Assembly: GCA_028023455.1 (NCBI GenBank)
Contig: JAQFVV010000018.1
Span: forward strand, 10,562,771 to 10,626,770
DNA: 64,000 nt
Direction of reading: 5' to 3'
Source: Epiperipatus broadwayi
Lineage: Eukaryota; Onychophora; Udeonychophora; Euonychophora; Peripatidae
Both the position numbers and the translations under genes were made by a program. Below are positions 47,227 to 61,024 of the stretch, in pieces (position 1 is the stretch's first letter; each line of letters starts with the position of its first letter). The notes beneath the pieces are model-generated. The model was not told the origin of the DNA. It did no database searches and was given only the letters and a program-made list of their open reading frames with translations.

Positions 47227-50200
47227 ACAAATCATTTTATAATATTCAGTATTATTTTGCATAAACTTCACTTTCCATTATATCACTGATAAACATGAAT
47301 AGTTACAAATCATTATATTATAGTAAATTTGGTTTATCCGCATAATAGCATGTAATCTCCTAACGGTTCCAGATGATAGGTAAAAAAACTGTCAATATTG
47401 CAATATAGTAAAATCCCTTACAAAGTATATATATAAACACACTCACACAAACATAGTCCTTACTAATTTGATAATAATTATCTTTTTAAAAATTCCCATT
47501 AATTATTAGCAATTATTAATCAACAAAAACTATTAAAATAATCATGATCAAAATTTTTTAAAGTTATAACTGAGTGCTTTTCATCAGCCAGAAGAGTTTA
47601 TTGTTTATTACGAATTTTAATTAATCTGCTTCTTATTAAAATGTAACTATTAAGTTACTCTGCAATTTATTAATTATTTATAAGTGGAAAATAAATGAAT
47701 ATAATACATAAATGTGGTGATTTGTGAGTAAAAAAAAAGTCATTTGATAAACATTTTCTTAAACAACATATTCCGAAAATAAAATCTTTTTTTTTTTTAA
47801 AAAAAATCTAAATCTTTATATCTATTGTATGTATAAATTGTGCATAAAAGCATGCTTAGGGGTAGACTTTGAAATCCTGAAAACAAATAATAATAGTTTA
47901 TTACCATTGGTAGTAAATGGTTATACAATAAACTGATTAGAAAAACTGCTGCTATATTTATGATTAGAATTTAAATCTCGATAAACTTGCAAATTTTTCA
48001 GAAAGCTAAAAATTTCAAACAAGTATAGATATTTTTCAGCTAGCTTTCACAATTAGTCATGTCTATCTGGCTATTCTTAGGTCAAGGGCAAAACAAGAAA
48101 GAAAAATCATTATGATTTGGCCGATGATCAGACTACTAAGCATTACCCTTTAGGATTCCTCTTTGGAAAGAGGCTAAAGAGATCTTTGCTTTGCAATATA
48201 TTTATATTATAACACTTTGATTCACAAAAGGCAAACTTTCTGCATTCACAACTTTTATTCTAACAACTTCTGATAAATACATTAATGTTTACTAACTGTC
48301 CTAGATATAAACATTAAACTTTATTTGGAAATTAATATATAACTGTTTTTATTTAAAAATAAACACAAGGAGTAACTAGATTTCATCGCTCTTTTTCCAT
48401 GTGTGAGTAAATATTGTTAAGGGATGGGGATAGGTGAGATGGAAAGAAAAGATGGTTGTACCTGAAGTGATGGCAAATCATTATCACTCCCACGTAAATT
48501 AAATTTAAAATTTACAAAAAGTATAATATTTAAATATAAAGATATTAAGTAATGTTAAAATATTACAAGATATATTAAATAAATGTTAAAGTAATGTTTA
48601 ACAATTAAAAATATATAAATAAGCAATTTTATATATTATAAGAGAGCATGAGATCAATAGATCTCTGAGAAATCAGCCAGACAATTCCTTAGAGCAACTA
48701 TAAGTATCATTAGCATACATCAACCAGCTTTATCAATAAGTATAAGTAATATTCAAAAGAAATAAACATTCATCATCATGAATAATCCTCAATTAAACTA
48801 TATCAACTATCCATCTTGTGGCTGAATTTGAAAAAAAAAATCAAATCAACAGTCAATCTGGTGATTGGATTGGAAATGGGTCTTCTGTATACTAGACTAA
48901 CTATTTAGTCATTGCCAGTTTGGGCAATTATTTAAACCATAGTTTGGATATGCAAATTTAAGTGCTAATCCATCAGAATACATAAGAATCAAAACAATAA
49001 TGCTGGAACATTAAAACATGCTGATCATCATCAATGTTCTGGCCACTTAGTACCATTAATGTATTAGCCAACTATAAACTTAATTTTTAATAAGACTAAA
49101 ATAAAATGTAGTGCAGGAACTTTGAAGAACATACTTTTTGCACCAAAACAGGCCCCTTGAATGCCCCTAAAGCACTAAATACATCCCCATTTATATATTC
49201 AACCTGTTATACATGAATCTATCTCAGAGAACACAAGCTCAAGTACTGTTACTGTGACCAAGAAATAATGATTTAATACAATTTTAACAATTGAATTCAA
49301 ATTTATTAATAACAATATTAAAAAAATGATATTAACATCTTTAGCATATGGCTATACATATAAATTAAGCCTTCTGATTTTGATTAATATACAATAAAAA
49401 ATATCACATTTGTGATTTACAAAATTACTATACACAACTCAAGTCATTACAATGGTTTGCATATATGTTCCATTAGGTTTACTTAAAACCCATTCAGCAC
49501 ACAGGTATGTGACTTGATATAAAATGAATATGTTTGAATTGACATTTAATTATAAAAAAAGTGATTAAAATTTTATATAGAAGTCCTATTTGACAAGTAA
49601 TGTCATATATATGCACACAGAGTGCAGTAAAATTTAGAAAGGGACATATTTAAATTGTTCTACAATAATAGAGGATTAAACTTTTTAAGTTACTATATGG
49701 TGGTTTACATATAACATACATATATATGCACACAGATGCACATTTTACTATTACATGAATATATTTAAATTTGTCAAAATAAAAAAATTATTAATTTTTA
49801 TACCATGTAACTAACCTATATGTTTGTGCATGCAGAAAATGTATGTGCACATACACATTTATATATTTTAGTTTGATACAATAATATTATTAAGTTATTT
49901 TCACAATTATTCTTTCTTGAAAATATATCAATCATGTTGTTTAATTCTTTCATAACAGTTTAATACCTTTTTCCCCTTAAAATATGAATTTCTTAAAAGT
50001 TACATCCTCCAGCAAGTATATTTTATTATTTAATATTTTTTGATAGATTACTCTAAAAAAGAGTTGTTTTTCATCTTAACTAATTATAGTTTTCTTTTTT
50101 TTTCTTTGTAAAAGGAAATAAAATCAATTTTATGACAGGTCACTTTTTGATTATTGATTAATTATCAATGCTTTGAAATTAATCTAAAAAATTTGCTTTT

Positions 50201-53200
50201 TGATTTTAATTCAAACAAAATTATGATTGCATTATTTTTAAAAAAAAATAGATTTTAAAATAATATTCTTCTATATATGTCTTAGATCACAGGTTGCTTC
50301 TCTAAAAGATTTTAAAATATCTTTTAACCTTGTATTCAACTAAAATGGCTTTAAAACATAAAGTCAATTTTTTTGACAGGTCACTTTTGATTGTTGATTA
50401 ATTAATTATCAACACTTTTAAATTTAAATTGTAGAATCATCAATTCTTTACTTTTTTTTAAAATCCAGGCAGAATTATTTGCTTTTTTGCTTCACTTTTA
50501 AAATATTCCTCTTCTTGATTAGATACTGCTGATGAAGTAGGCAAGGTGAGAGAGGAAAAGTGAATACGTGAACTGCAGCTCCCCATGCCATAATAGGTAG
50601 ACATTCAATCATGGACCACCAGAACACAAGGCCCCATGATGTCACAAGAAAATGCCTCATTTTTAAGCAGAAATTTAAATTATTTGTTCTATTTTTCTTT
50701 TAATATGTTTGCTATTATTATTATTTCCATTCTCATAATTTCTTTTAAATTAATAATTTAAAAATAAATGTAAATAGCTATATAGATTTATAAGTTTATG
50801 TTAGTTTAAAGTGTGTTAATCTTGGGCTATTTGTTTCGTAGTTGAATCAGTGCTGGTAGAGAGATGTATGGGTGTTATATGTCAATGTAATCGGGGGAAG
50901 GCACATTGGATTCTCATTCCCTTGTGCATGTTAGCATATAGGGTATAGTAACCCAACTGAATGCATGGCCCAAACGTGTAGCTATCATGTTGCTAATGGT
51001 CATAGACATATTTTCTATGCCATTGATTTTCTTACGATCTGGTTGTATAGTAAGACAGCAAAGACTGCAATCTCCCATTTATGGAGAATGTCTAATATAT
51101 ATTCCAAATGATTCCCTCACCAGACAGATACACATTCCTGTACTGGATGAGGGTCATTTCTTTCCTTAATGATATCATGCTACAGATGCACATTCCTGTG
51201 AGCGTGATTTTTTTTTGCTAACACCCTTATTTTGTATTGATCACATTGGTACATCAGTAAGCTGGCATTGGTTTGGATGCAAACTTGTAGCCTAAAGTTA
51301 AAAGAATCGAGTATATAAATGTGTAATCTATGTAGCATATTTACATTTAACAAAATATTGAAGTTGTATTAAATCTTACATTCATCCATCTGTGCAAATG
51401 ACATAACTAATTTAGTTTCTAGAATTTGTCTTTTAATGTGTGTGCATAATAATAAAATGTTTTTGATTAATTTTGGCAGTGGACTTATTTTTATATATTT
51501 TTATTAATAATATTTTTTTTAAAAAAAAACAACATCAAGAGTTAGAATTTTTAAATAGACAGAGTGATATTTTAGACCATCTTCACCATGAGCTAGTGGC
51601 TAGGATTATTGGTCAATTATTACCTGATGTATATGCCTACTGTATAAATTTTCTAGGTTCTAATAGCTTAGTGGTGTTCTGGTATGGCAGATAGGAAAAG
51701 AGTCTTTATCTGACCATTATAATATATACGTTGGTAGATAGGTGGATAGATAGGTATATATGTAGATAGATAAACTTCCAATCCATCACATATTCTTGAA
51801 ATATATGAATAAAGACATCTGAAAAAAAAAACAAATGTTCCTTAAATTGTGCAATTTATGGTAATCTAGCACTGCTCATTTGATACAGGTCTCAATGTCT
51901 CACATATCTTTATCATTCATAAAATATTTAATATAAAATTATTATGCTTTGATTTACAATTGTCAATCTTTCTGCACTCACATCTTTGATTCCAACTACT
52001 TCAGATAAATAAGATTAATAATTTATATTTATCATTTATTAAACTTGAGATTATTCCTAGCCCAGATAATCATACATACTATAATTACTTAATAAATGAT
52101 TAATAATAATCATTAGTATATTTATCTAAAATGTTTGATATCAAAGTTTTGAATTCAAAAAGGTTGGCACTCATAAATCAAAATATAATATACATTAAAA
52201 CTAAAATAAATCTTTAAAAGGCTTTAAAAATAATCATTGAATGGATAAGCATATTCTTCAAAACATCACAAATATTGATAAATATTAGAATTCTCTCATT
52301 TCACTGTGCTAAATAACTACTCATTAAACACAACTGACAAAGACTGTCTTATATTATAATTGTATTTTTGTTTTTATAGCCATAGCTTCAGCAATTGTCT
52401 GTCTAACCAAAATTATCTTAGAACCTTTATCATCACTTAAAAATCATTAGAAATCCAATGTTAGATATCTTTCTGGGTAGCCTAAGAGCTGATTATCTAG
52501 AAAAAAATTAAGTTTGCTTTGGGAAATCCTTAGATACCTGAAAGAAATTGCAAGCCTCACCTGGAGTTTGGACTATAAATTAAGAATATGACATTCTAAT
52601 ATACTAACCAATATATATCAAAGTCTCTCTCCATATATATATATATAATCAGAAATAATACTCTCTAAATAACTTATTAATGAACAAAAGCTCACTCTAG
52701 TATCTCTTCATATATCTTAAGAAATTTAAGGGGAAAAAGAAATATTTGCAAGGCTGTGTTTTTATGACTTCTTCTTTTTGCTTAGCTTATAGACACATAC
52801 ATGCATACTCTATATATGTAATTAATAGATCATTTTTTATTTTAAAATATGACTACGTATAAATAAGAACATGGTGCACGAGTAGAAAAAAATTAAAGAT
52901 TAAAACTTGAGATTATCATATACCTATATAAAGAATGAATATTGTAGATATATTTGAATGTAATAAAAACTATGTTATACAATATAAACACTTTAATTTA
53001 TATGTTGAAGGGGGGAAGACACGACAACTACATTTAATATTTGAGAATAAAAATTCATTTTCTGTCTTTCAATTTATATATAACACTTATAAATTGTCAT
53101 TTTATATCTCCACTAACCATGTCTTTATTCTTACATATTTTTAAATCATTATCTAACCTCATCAGTCTTACCTCAAAAGATTCGTCATTTTCAGGCACAT

Positions 53201-53826
53201 AAATTTACTGGCAGGATTCCCTAATCATTCATCAAGTCACTGATCAGTGAAACCTATTAAATTTATTAAGACCACTCAACCAATCACACCTTGAATAATT
53301 GGATAAAACAGGTAAATTTTAAATTTTTAATAACTTTACTGTAAATATAATTCTATTAATATTTTGTTTTTTATTATTTGTACAAATAACTCAAATTTTG
53401 AAGTTTTATATATATAATGACATCATTATATTTTATAATGTAATAGATTCTCTACTTCCTTCAATCCAATTCAGAAATAGGTTAACTACTTGAAATAATT
53501 AATGAAAAATGTTTATACTTTATTTTAAATCCTCAATTAAATATATAAACAAAATTAAATGTAATGATGACTATTAGAAATTATTAATATTAATAATAGG
53601 ATAGTACTAAAATGAATAATTATTCTCTAAAAGTGTTATTCACATTTTCCAGCGAGTCCAAAAAAATATATATAATACAGATATTATTGTGCACATTTTT
53701 AAGATTATACAGTATCTACCGTATATGACATATTGCATATACACATGATCCATCTTTTTTTATTAAGGCACTGCAGAAAATAAATGATAGACATGTAAAA
53801 CGTTAGTAAAAAAAAAATACTGTCAA
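47227..53826. other. intergenic stretch with minor repeats, no gene seen
   Basis: Visible structure: a dispersed pair at about 48207-48290 and 51945-52010 (ctttgattcac/ctttgatttac, ctttctgcattcac/ctttctgcactcac, cttctgataaat/cttcagataaat). A direct pair of about 100 bp lies at about 50130-50230 and 50365-50470 (gacaggtcact, gattgattaatta). A short-tandem tract GATAGATAGG lies near 51740-51770. GC-richer patches at 50500-50660 and 50830-51290 have no recognisable frame. Confidence 0.45.
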
Positions 53827-53898
53827 GCGTTGGTGGCCTAGTGATTAGCATAGCTGCCTTCCAAGCAGCTGGCCCGAGTTCGCTTCCCGGTCAACGCA
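53827..53898 (+). tRNA. tRNA-Gly(TCC)-like sequence, probably a retroposon
   Basis: A 72-base cloverleaf is seen. The acceptor GCGTTGG pairs with TCAACGC (all seven positions, the last as G-T), the anticodon arm is GCTGC-CTTCCAA-GCAGC (TCC), and the T arm is CCGAG-TTCGCTT-CCCGG with one mismatch. Taken alone this could be a working tRNA-Gly gene. But the same GTCAA/TTGAC flanks as the copy at 26.4 kb and a poly-A of 14 after CATCGGG show that it belongs to a retroposed family. The D arm (AGTGATTAGCA) lacks the usual GG, which also argues against function. Confidence 0.65.
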
Positions 53899-54176
53899 TT
53901 TGACATCGGGAAAAAAAAAAAAAACTTTAAAAAAATATAAATAACAATTTTATGATAATTTATTTAAATATTGTACATTATGTATAACATACTCACTAGT
54001 TTTAAGTGTAACACTGACATTATAATTCAAAACAGACCTTCAATATACTATTTACAAAATGTATGTAATTATATATAGATGCATGATACTAATATAATTT
54101 TAATATATTAATTAGATATATTTTAAATGTAAATACAAGAAGTTTTTTACTAGTGAAGTGTCAAACTAATATTGAA

Positions 54177-54601
54177 TATCGAGGTAATCATTCTCTACAT
54201 ATGCCTTGTACTTTAATATTCAATTAGCGATGTAAAATACTAATAAACTCTCGATCCAAGTCATAAGATAATGACTTTTGAAGAGATAACAATGATCATC
54301 TTATCTTTTGTACCTAAATGCAATTATATAGGTCAATCTTAAGCATCTTGGACTGATAGCATGAATATATTACCTTATTCACTTTATGTATATTTCTATT
54401 TCATTACATATTGACACTTGCGAAATGTTGAAATTTATTATAGTCTAAGATGCCTTTATAATTGCATGTTGATATAAAAAATAAAACAGCCATTCTTTTA
54501 AAAAATCTTTATCTTGTGACTTGGATCAAGAGTTTACTAGTATTTGACATCACTAATTAAATATTAAAAAATGGGCATCTATGAAGGATGATTACTTTGT
54601 A
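54177..54601. mobile_element. mariner-like MITE, about 100 bp inverted repeats
   Basis: Left arm from TATCGAGGTAATCATTC (54177) and right arm to GGATGATTACTTTGTA (54601) pair over about 100 bases (GATCCAAGTCA and ACTAATAAACTCTCGATCC on the left against their complements). An inner pair (AGCATCTTGGACT and AGTCTAAGATGCC) continues the fold, so most of the 425 bp is one long imperfect hairpin. TA at each end would suit a Tc1/mariner-type target site. Confidence 0.7.
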
Positions 54602-55986
54602 TCAGAATAATTAGATGTATTTTTAAAAATGAGTTTAAAATGAACTAAAGGGATTAAATAAGATTGTTTTTTTTTTAAAAAATAAGTAATCTTATTTTAT
54701 TAAAAATTTATTATAAAAAGGACAATTATTTATTTTACATTTCAGTTTTTATATATATAAAATTTTATTAAAGTTTATTTTCTGTGGAGGAATTTTATGC
54801 TTCAATTGATCTCTAAAAATATAGCTTTTGTCTTTATTTTTAGAATACACAAAAAGCTATCTTTTTAAAGAACAAATGAAGAAAGCAAACTTGCTGTTTT
54901 GTAAGGCATTTGTAATTTGAAAAAAAAAAAATCTCTGAATTATAAGAATTAAAAGAGAGAGAGAATATGAATTTACTTTTTTAATAAAATTATAAAAACA
55001 TCACTTGAAATTAAAAAAAAAAAACATTCACATGGAAAGAAATATTGCATCAGGCCCATGATTTGTCAATGATATGGATCCTTTTATAATATGTATTTCT
55101 ATGACTTTGATTTCAGGATTAAGCAGATGATGGATGCACAAAAATGATATATGTATAATCAATAAATCAAGAATTCATTATATATATAGACACATTTTAG
55201 CATTAATGTTTATTCTTCTACTATGGAGTAAATTAATTTTTAATCTTTAACAACTACTTACATGATACTGTGTCATAATAATGGTAAAGCATCAAAAATG
55301 TATTTAGCTAGTGTTCATTTACTCCACAATAGACGCATAAGAATTTGGATATTATAATCATATACAGAGGAACTGATTATATATATATATAACATTTGTT
55401 GGATAATATTAAGCATTATGCAGACATTTCATGTGGATAAAACCTGCTATCATCCTAATAATTAAGTAATTCAAAAATATTATAAACACACCCAAAAATT
55501 AATGTCTTATTTTTGAATATTTCTGCAATATCCTTAAAGGATTTTATAAACCAGGTAGCAGAGATATGATGTGACACAAATATATTATACATATTAATAT
55601 TAACAACAAGTAATACGTTGCAATAAAATTAATTATATAACTCTAAATATTGAAATAATAAAATAAATTATGTTAAGATAAAAAGTAATGGCAATCTATA
55701 AGGATTTGTTTTAATGCTCTTTTATCTAGTTATTTAGTTTGTCTTCAAGAAGAGAACTTAATACCTGTATTACCATAAACAGACTTTTGAAAATTATGAC
55801 AATAAAAATAAACTATCTTTAAGATATTTCCAGAAACTCTTCTTAGAAGAATAATGAAAGAGTTTTACAGTTATTAAATGGTGAAACTTTAAGTATTTTT
55901 TTTATCTTTTTTTAATGGAAATTTAAAAAAAATTAAGTTTTATTGGTTTGTATTTAACTCCAAATTTTAAAGTATATATATAGAGA
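54602..55986. other. A/T-rich stretch with a weak inverted pair
   Basis: CTACTATGGAGTAAAT near 55217 and ATTTACTCCACAATAG near 55317 are inverted copies about 100 bases apart, possibly an old MITE. Nothing else was recognised. Confidence 0.45.
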
Positions 55987-56142
55987 GAGCTCACAAGATA
56001 AGCTCTTAACAAGCTTTGCAGAATATCCCCAACCCCAGACCGGTTTCTGCAAAGCTTGTTAAGAGCTTATTTTGCGAGCTCTATATATAACATTTGTAAA
56101 GGCAAGCTTATTAAATTAGGTCATGTGATATCTGACTTGATA
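55987..56142 (+). repeat. GAGCTC hairpin family, copy 2
   Basis: Arms of 37 bp (55987-56023 and 56045-56081, about three mismatches) start and end with GAGCTC. The loop is about 20 bases. A 61-base tail matches copy 1 (CATTTGTAAAGGCAAGC, ATATCTGACTTGAT). Relative to copy 1 about 28 bases are missing from the loop side. Confidence 0.8.
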
Positions 56143-58398
56143 TATATATATATATATATTGTTAAGGATACCTCTAACATACTTCCAATGCCTAGTACAC
56201 CACGTGGTCCAATCTGAATCCAAGACCCATGATATTAGCATTATTTATGAATTGCTAGATTAGTAAATGTTAAAGCAAACAAATTGATAAATCACTAATT
56301 ACAATTCACATTTTAAATCCCAACTTAACTATACTATAAACAAATACTTAATCAAATTATCAAACAGACATCAAATTGTCAAACAGACATGACAAATTAC
56401 CTCTGACAATTATTATTTTGTTAAATGTGTTACTATTGCAGACATAATACAACAATGCATGGTAACTAAAATCAGATGAATGAACACAATCAAAAAATAA
56501 AAACTAATATTAAAGTAAAAATAATATCAAACAAAATTTTTTATTGTTATTAATAAACTATTTATATTAATATTCATTAAAAAATGATGTCAACAATGGA
56601 TTGAAATGATGAACATGAACTTATGAGTTGAACAACAAGCTTTTTCTAAAGCACATAAAATTTCTTATCTTCTGAAGAATCTACAAAGTCTTTTATAGAG
56701 GATTCAAATTTAAAATTCAAAGAGAAACATCAATCAAATTTGAATGGCAATACTATCAAAAATCAATATTTAAATATTCAAGAAAGTGTGAGTGAATGCA
56801 GAGAATTAAAGTTAAGTAAATAAGGAATTTGAAATTAAAATCTTTGCTAGTAAATTCAAAGTATTCAAACTTCCAAAATATTGGTAATTCTCATTTATAG
56901 ATCACAATATCTAAATTTGAAGGTATAAAATAATATATGAAATATTGACTTTATCCTTTCAAAATAAATCATTAAAGCAAAATATAATTAATGATGAAAA
57001 CAAATATGCATTGCTAAGTGCAAAAGCTACATCAGGGAAAGAAAATCATCATCCATGGAACTATGACTTGTCAGGATCGGGATGGAATTGACCTATTACT
57101 TCACACCTATACCAAGAAACATCAAGTCAATTGATAATGAATGGATTCTTTAATTCTCCATTTCAAAGCAGAAATTCCAAGGCTATCAAATATGATTTAC
57201 CTGATGGATGTTCTAAAACACTTATGAGCTACTATCTATGCTTAAAATGAATTAACATAGATTACTGGAATGATTCAATAGGACACTCTTCTTTATAAAC
57301 TTCAAAACCAAGTTATTAAAGTTGGCATCATTCATTTTGTTTATTTGCATGTTAGATTTTTTTTTTTTTACTTTAATATAGGGACAAAAAGAGTTAATAT
57401 CAATGTTGACAGGTAACATTAAGAATAAATATCTTCATTTGTAATGTAAGCCTAATAAATATAATTCATGATGAGTGCTTGATTGTATACTAACTCGATC
57501 ATCACTAAAGAGAAAAAGGTAAGATGTTACCTAATACATATCTAATCCAAACATGTATATACTTACAACACATACATTTTCTTTGTTTGTTCATATTAAT
57601 AATTGTGTTAAATGTTTTTAGTATATGATTAACTATTTATGTCATAAATGATCTTCCTTGACTATATTATGAGCATTGTACATAACAGGGGAATCCCAAA
57701 TTACCATGATGACAGATAGGAATGAATTAAGAGATTTAAGTAAAATATTTAGAAAGTCAAAATGATTATGATAATCTTACACATAGTATAATCTTATTTA
57801 TGTTAATAGGGATGTCAAGTGGCTATTCTTTGTGGGATTAGAATTTGGGATAATATTTGGAACCTGCTATAAACAAAGAATAACCATAAACACCTAATTG
57901 AATGTTTTATAATTCTGTTTTAAACTTTCATTGTTAAAAACATCAATCACTGTAAATATAATTATTAAATTTATTCAAAAGTTAAATTAAAAGTCTTGGT
58001 ATGTTTTCTATAGTCAATTTTCAATTAGTCATATCTTCTCACATATTTATGAATATTTTATTTATTTACACATAATTTCACAACAACACCATTATTAAAC
58101 ACATACACATGTTTACACCAATATATATTTCAAGTGATACTAATATAACCTGAATTAGATGATCATGCAGAGTCTCCATGGGTTCAAAACTCAGGATAAT
58201 GGAAATGAAATATGACTTGAATGAGGCGAGTTAGGTAGATAGTTAATATTTAGTTGGTTCTTAACCTCTCCTCTCCTAGGAATGAAATCAATGTATGTGT
58301 GGTATGTATAGGTGCAAAAAAACAAAGATATACTCTGTTATTTATTGTGATGATATCACATAACTATTTACATACCAGGAAAAACCCATTCCATTACA
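56143..58398. other. A/T-rich stretch, no gene seen
   Basis: A (TA)n tract lies at 56141-56159. The rest is A/T-rich with no protein-like frame. A slightly GC-richer patch at 57040-57130 has no identifiable coding potential. Confidence 0.5.
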
Positions 58399-58440
<42 letters not shown>

Positions 58441-58441
58441 A
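58399..58441. repeat. compound microsatellite (AT)n(GT)n
   Basis: About ten AT units are followed by about eleven GT units without interruption. Confidence 0.95.
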
Positions 58442-59601
58442 AAATATCTCATATTATAGTAATTACTACTATCCAAAGTCATGCCACATTGCAAGAAATT
58501 CTAACTTGAAAAGCCTAAACTTCAATTGTTTGAAAATAATTCCATCTATGAAACTTTCCATAATTGTGGAAGAACATACATTTATACATTGATAAAATTA
58601 AATAGCCCATTAAAAAAACAAAATAATGCTGAAAGAAAAGAACATGTGTGATTAAAAAATAATAATCTATGCATAAGTTTGATTGAAACAATGCATGGAA
58701 TATTGGTAAAGAAAAAAAAATAGAAGAAAATTTTAAAAAGCTGAAATAATATCACAAGTCAACTGAATGCAATAATCTGCAATGTTTGGAACCTTGTATA
58801 TTAAAAAGTGGGGAAATAACAAGAAATAAGAGAATCTGCCTAAATAAACATATACTTTTCTATTTATTACTTTTGGCATAGTAGACTAGTTAATTAGAGA
58901 TGTCACTTTAAATTTTCAATATTTATGAATCTAAAGCCTACTGGTTCATTTCTTGCCACTAATCAGGCACACAACATCAGAAAAAGAGAGGAGAAAAACA
59001 TTATCTGAAACATAGCATTTTATATTGACATATGTGTTGAAACTAATAATTAAATATATATAAAAATTGAATTTTTCTAAAAATATTTAATAATTCAATT
59101 AGATGATGAAAATAAGCCAACATATAATTACAAAAACCAATAGTTAATGCATCTATTTGGCAGAACTACTGTATGGAACTTGTAAGTTGTTTTAGGTTGC
59201 TATAAATTTCAAGAAAGTTGGGACTTTTTTCAAGCAGCAAGCCCATTTAATTAACATAGTTGGGCATGCAATTCTTATTTGGAAAATCCTAGATAATTAT
59301 AGATTTATCTATCTTTCAATGCTATATTTTAAAATGCTCTAATGGTTTTTGTCTTGGATTGGACCATTTCCATCTGTATATAAATAAATAGTAATTAAAA
59401 CAGACTTTGACCTCTAGATTAAGTACTAATATTAGAACATTTATTTAAACATATATTAACTGAAAACAGGCTTATTATATACCTGTGTGTCTATATATGT
59501 AATATAGGGTATATGAGCACAGACTTTCAGATGACCCATCACTCTCCACTCTATCTAATATCACTGATACACTCAAGAACATATATGCTGAAAAGATAAA
59601 T

Positions 59602-59656
59602 AATCACCAATATACGTATTTCATGCTAAACCAGCAATCATCAGTTGGTCCAGATT
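59602..59656 (-). ncRNA. hammerhead ribozyme, catalytic core intact
   Basis: The minus strand reads AATCTggaCCAA, CTGATGA (complement of 59638-59644), helix II TTGCTG-GTT-TAGCAT (five pairs, terminal U-U), GAAA, TACGTATA and TTGGTGATT. Helix III is an eight-base palindrome ATACGTAT, suited to dimer formation. Compared with other copies, the distal pair in helix I is A-T instead of G-C (AATC with GATT), a compensatory change. Confidence 0.75.
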
Positions 59657-59788
59657 ATCATCTCCCACACATATATACTATAAGTGCTCAGATATATATT
59701 AAGATAGACAATCTTAATATATATTAATATATATTGTCTATCTTAATATATATCTGAGCACTTATAGTATATATGTGTGGGAGATGAT

Positions 59789-59843
59789 AATCTGGACCAA
59801 CTGATGATTGCTGGTTTAGCATGGAATACGTATATTGGTGATT
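59789..59843 (+). ncRNA. hammerhead ribozyme copy in the mirror arm, GAAA to GGAA
   Basis: It is the inverted copy of 59602-59656, identical except that the second base of the GAAA box is G. That change should inactivate this arm while the other arm keeps the intact box. Confidence 0.7.
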
Positions 59844-59945
59844 ATTTATCTTTTCAGCATATATGTTCTTGAGTGTATCAGTGATATTAGATAGAGTGGA
59901 GAGTGATGGGTCATCTGAAAGTCTGTGCTCATATACCCTATATTA

Positions 59946-61024
59946 AACATATATTAAAAATCTTCAAACATAGTGTTTGCTTTTCAAACCAATTATAAAT
60001 CATGCAAATGTATTGTAAATTTAAAATATAAATTTATCAGTCACTGATCAACAGCTTACTGATCTTTAAATATTGTTATAAAAGATGAATTGGCTATCAA
60101 ATGGTTTATATTATGAAAACAGTCTCCAATTAATTGTCCCTAACTATTTGAAAATTTTAAAAGCTCTTATTTAAGTTTATATATATATAAATACACATGC
60201 TTGCATGTGCATTACAACACTATGTGATAAATATGTGCTACATTTGAATGTTTTATGTTTATAAAGAATTGCACTTTATATATGTTAAAAGTTAATAAAG
60301 AGTAGTGACACATTAGAGCCTGGACTAGGACACCTTGGAAAGCCAAACTTAATAGCACGTAATCCTGATAAACAAAATCTCATTCTCTTCTCTATCTTAT
60401 CTTTAAAAATAAAATATTGCTGAAATTTAAGCAGCAATACTCTCCATGAGTAATGCGACTCTCCACTTTTAGCACATTTATATTAAACATTTTTCAAAAT
60501 TAAAATAAAAGAAATAATTTTTAAAGCATTTCTAATGAAATTGATTTAAATTAAATACTGAATAACTCGCAAATAAAAAAAAAATATTTACTCGCTCATA
60601 TCAAATTGTAGAGGACCCCCATGAACTGAGAGTACAGTACAACAAATTTCGGCCAGAAAATTTTTTTTCAAAGGTGCTTGATGGTTTTTTTTCTTGTTAG
60701 AAATTCTATTTATAAACTATTTGATTTTATTTTGTTTGTACATATGAAATTTCTGTAACTAGGGGATTGTGTAAGACTGCTTTTGCCTGCCGGTACAAAG
60801 TCATATGATAGGAGTGGCGTTAAACACTTTCACTATTTTATTCATCTTTTTGTCACTTTCATTTACTAGTACTGCTTCCATATTACTCAACTCATTATTA
60901 TTTTCATAAAATGTCAAAATTTAATATTATTGTGATTCACAATAATATAAAAGAATCTTCACATGTTCCCAAAATGCATGTTGAAAGAAAACTGATAGAT
61001 AATGATTTATTTACTGATATCACA
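59946..61024. other. A/T-rich stretch, no gene seen
   Basis: A GC-richer patch at about 60610-60830 has a few CpGs (ttcggcc, ccggtac, ggcgtt) but no frame or element I recognise. Confidence 0.45.

Larger units (their letters stand above)
59500..59945. repeat. hammerhead repeat cluster 5: nearly perfect 446 bp palindrome
   Basis: Two arms of about 210-220 bp from 59500 (TAATATAGGGTATATGAGC) and ending at 59945 (complement) are almost identical. They are centred near 59722 on an A/T-rich core. I see one clear difference between the arms (TTTCATG against CATGGAA). Each arm is one partial hammerhead unit. Such identity implies very recent duplication or repair by copying from the other arm. Confidence 0.9.

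Noticed and set aside
53827-53898. Functional tRNA-Gly gene
   Set aside because: The stems are good, but the D loop lacks GG, and family flanks plus poly-A indicate retroposition.
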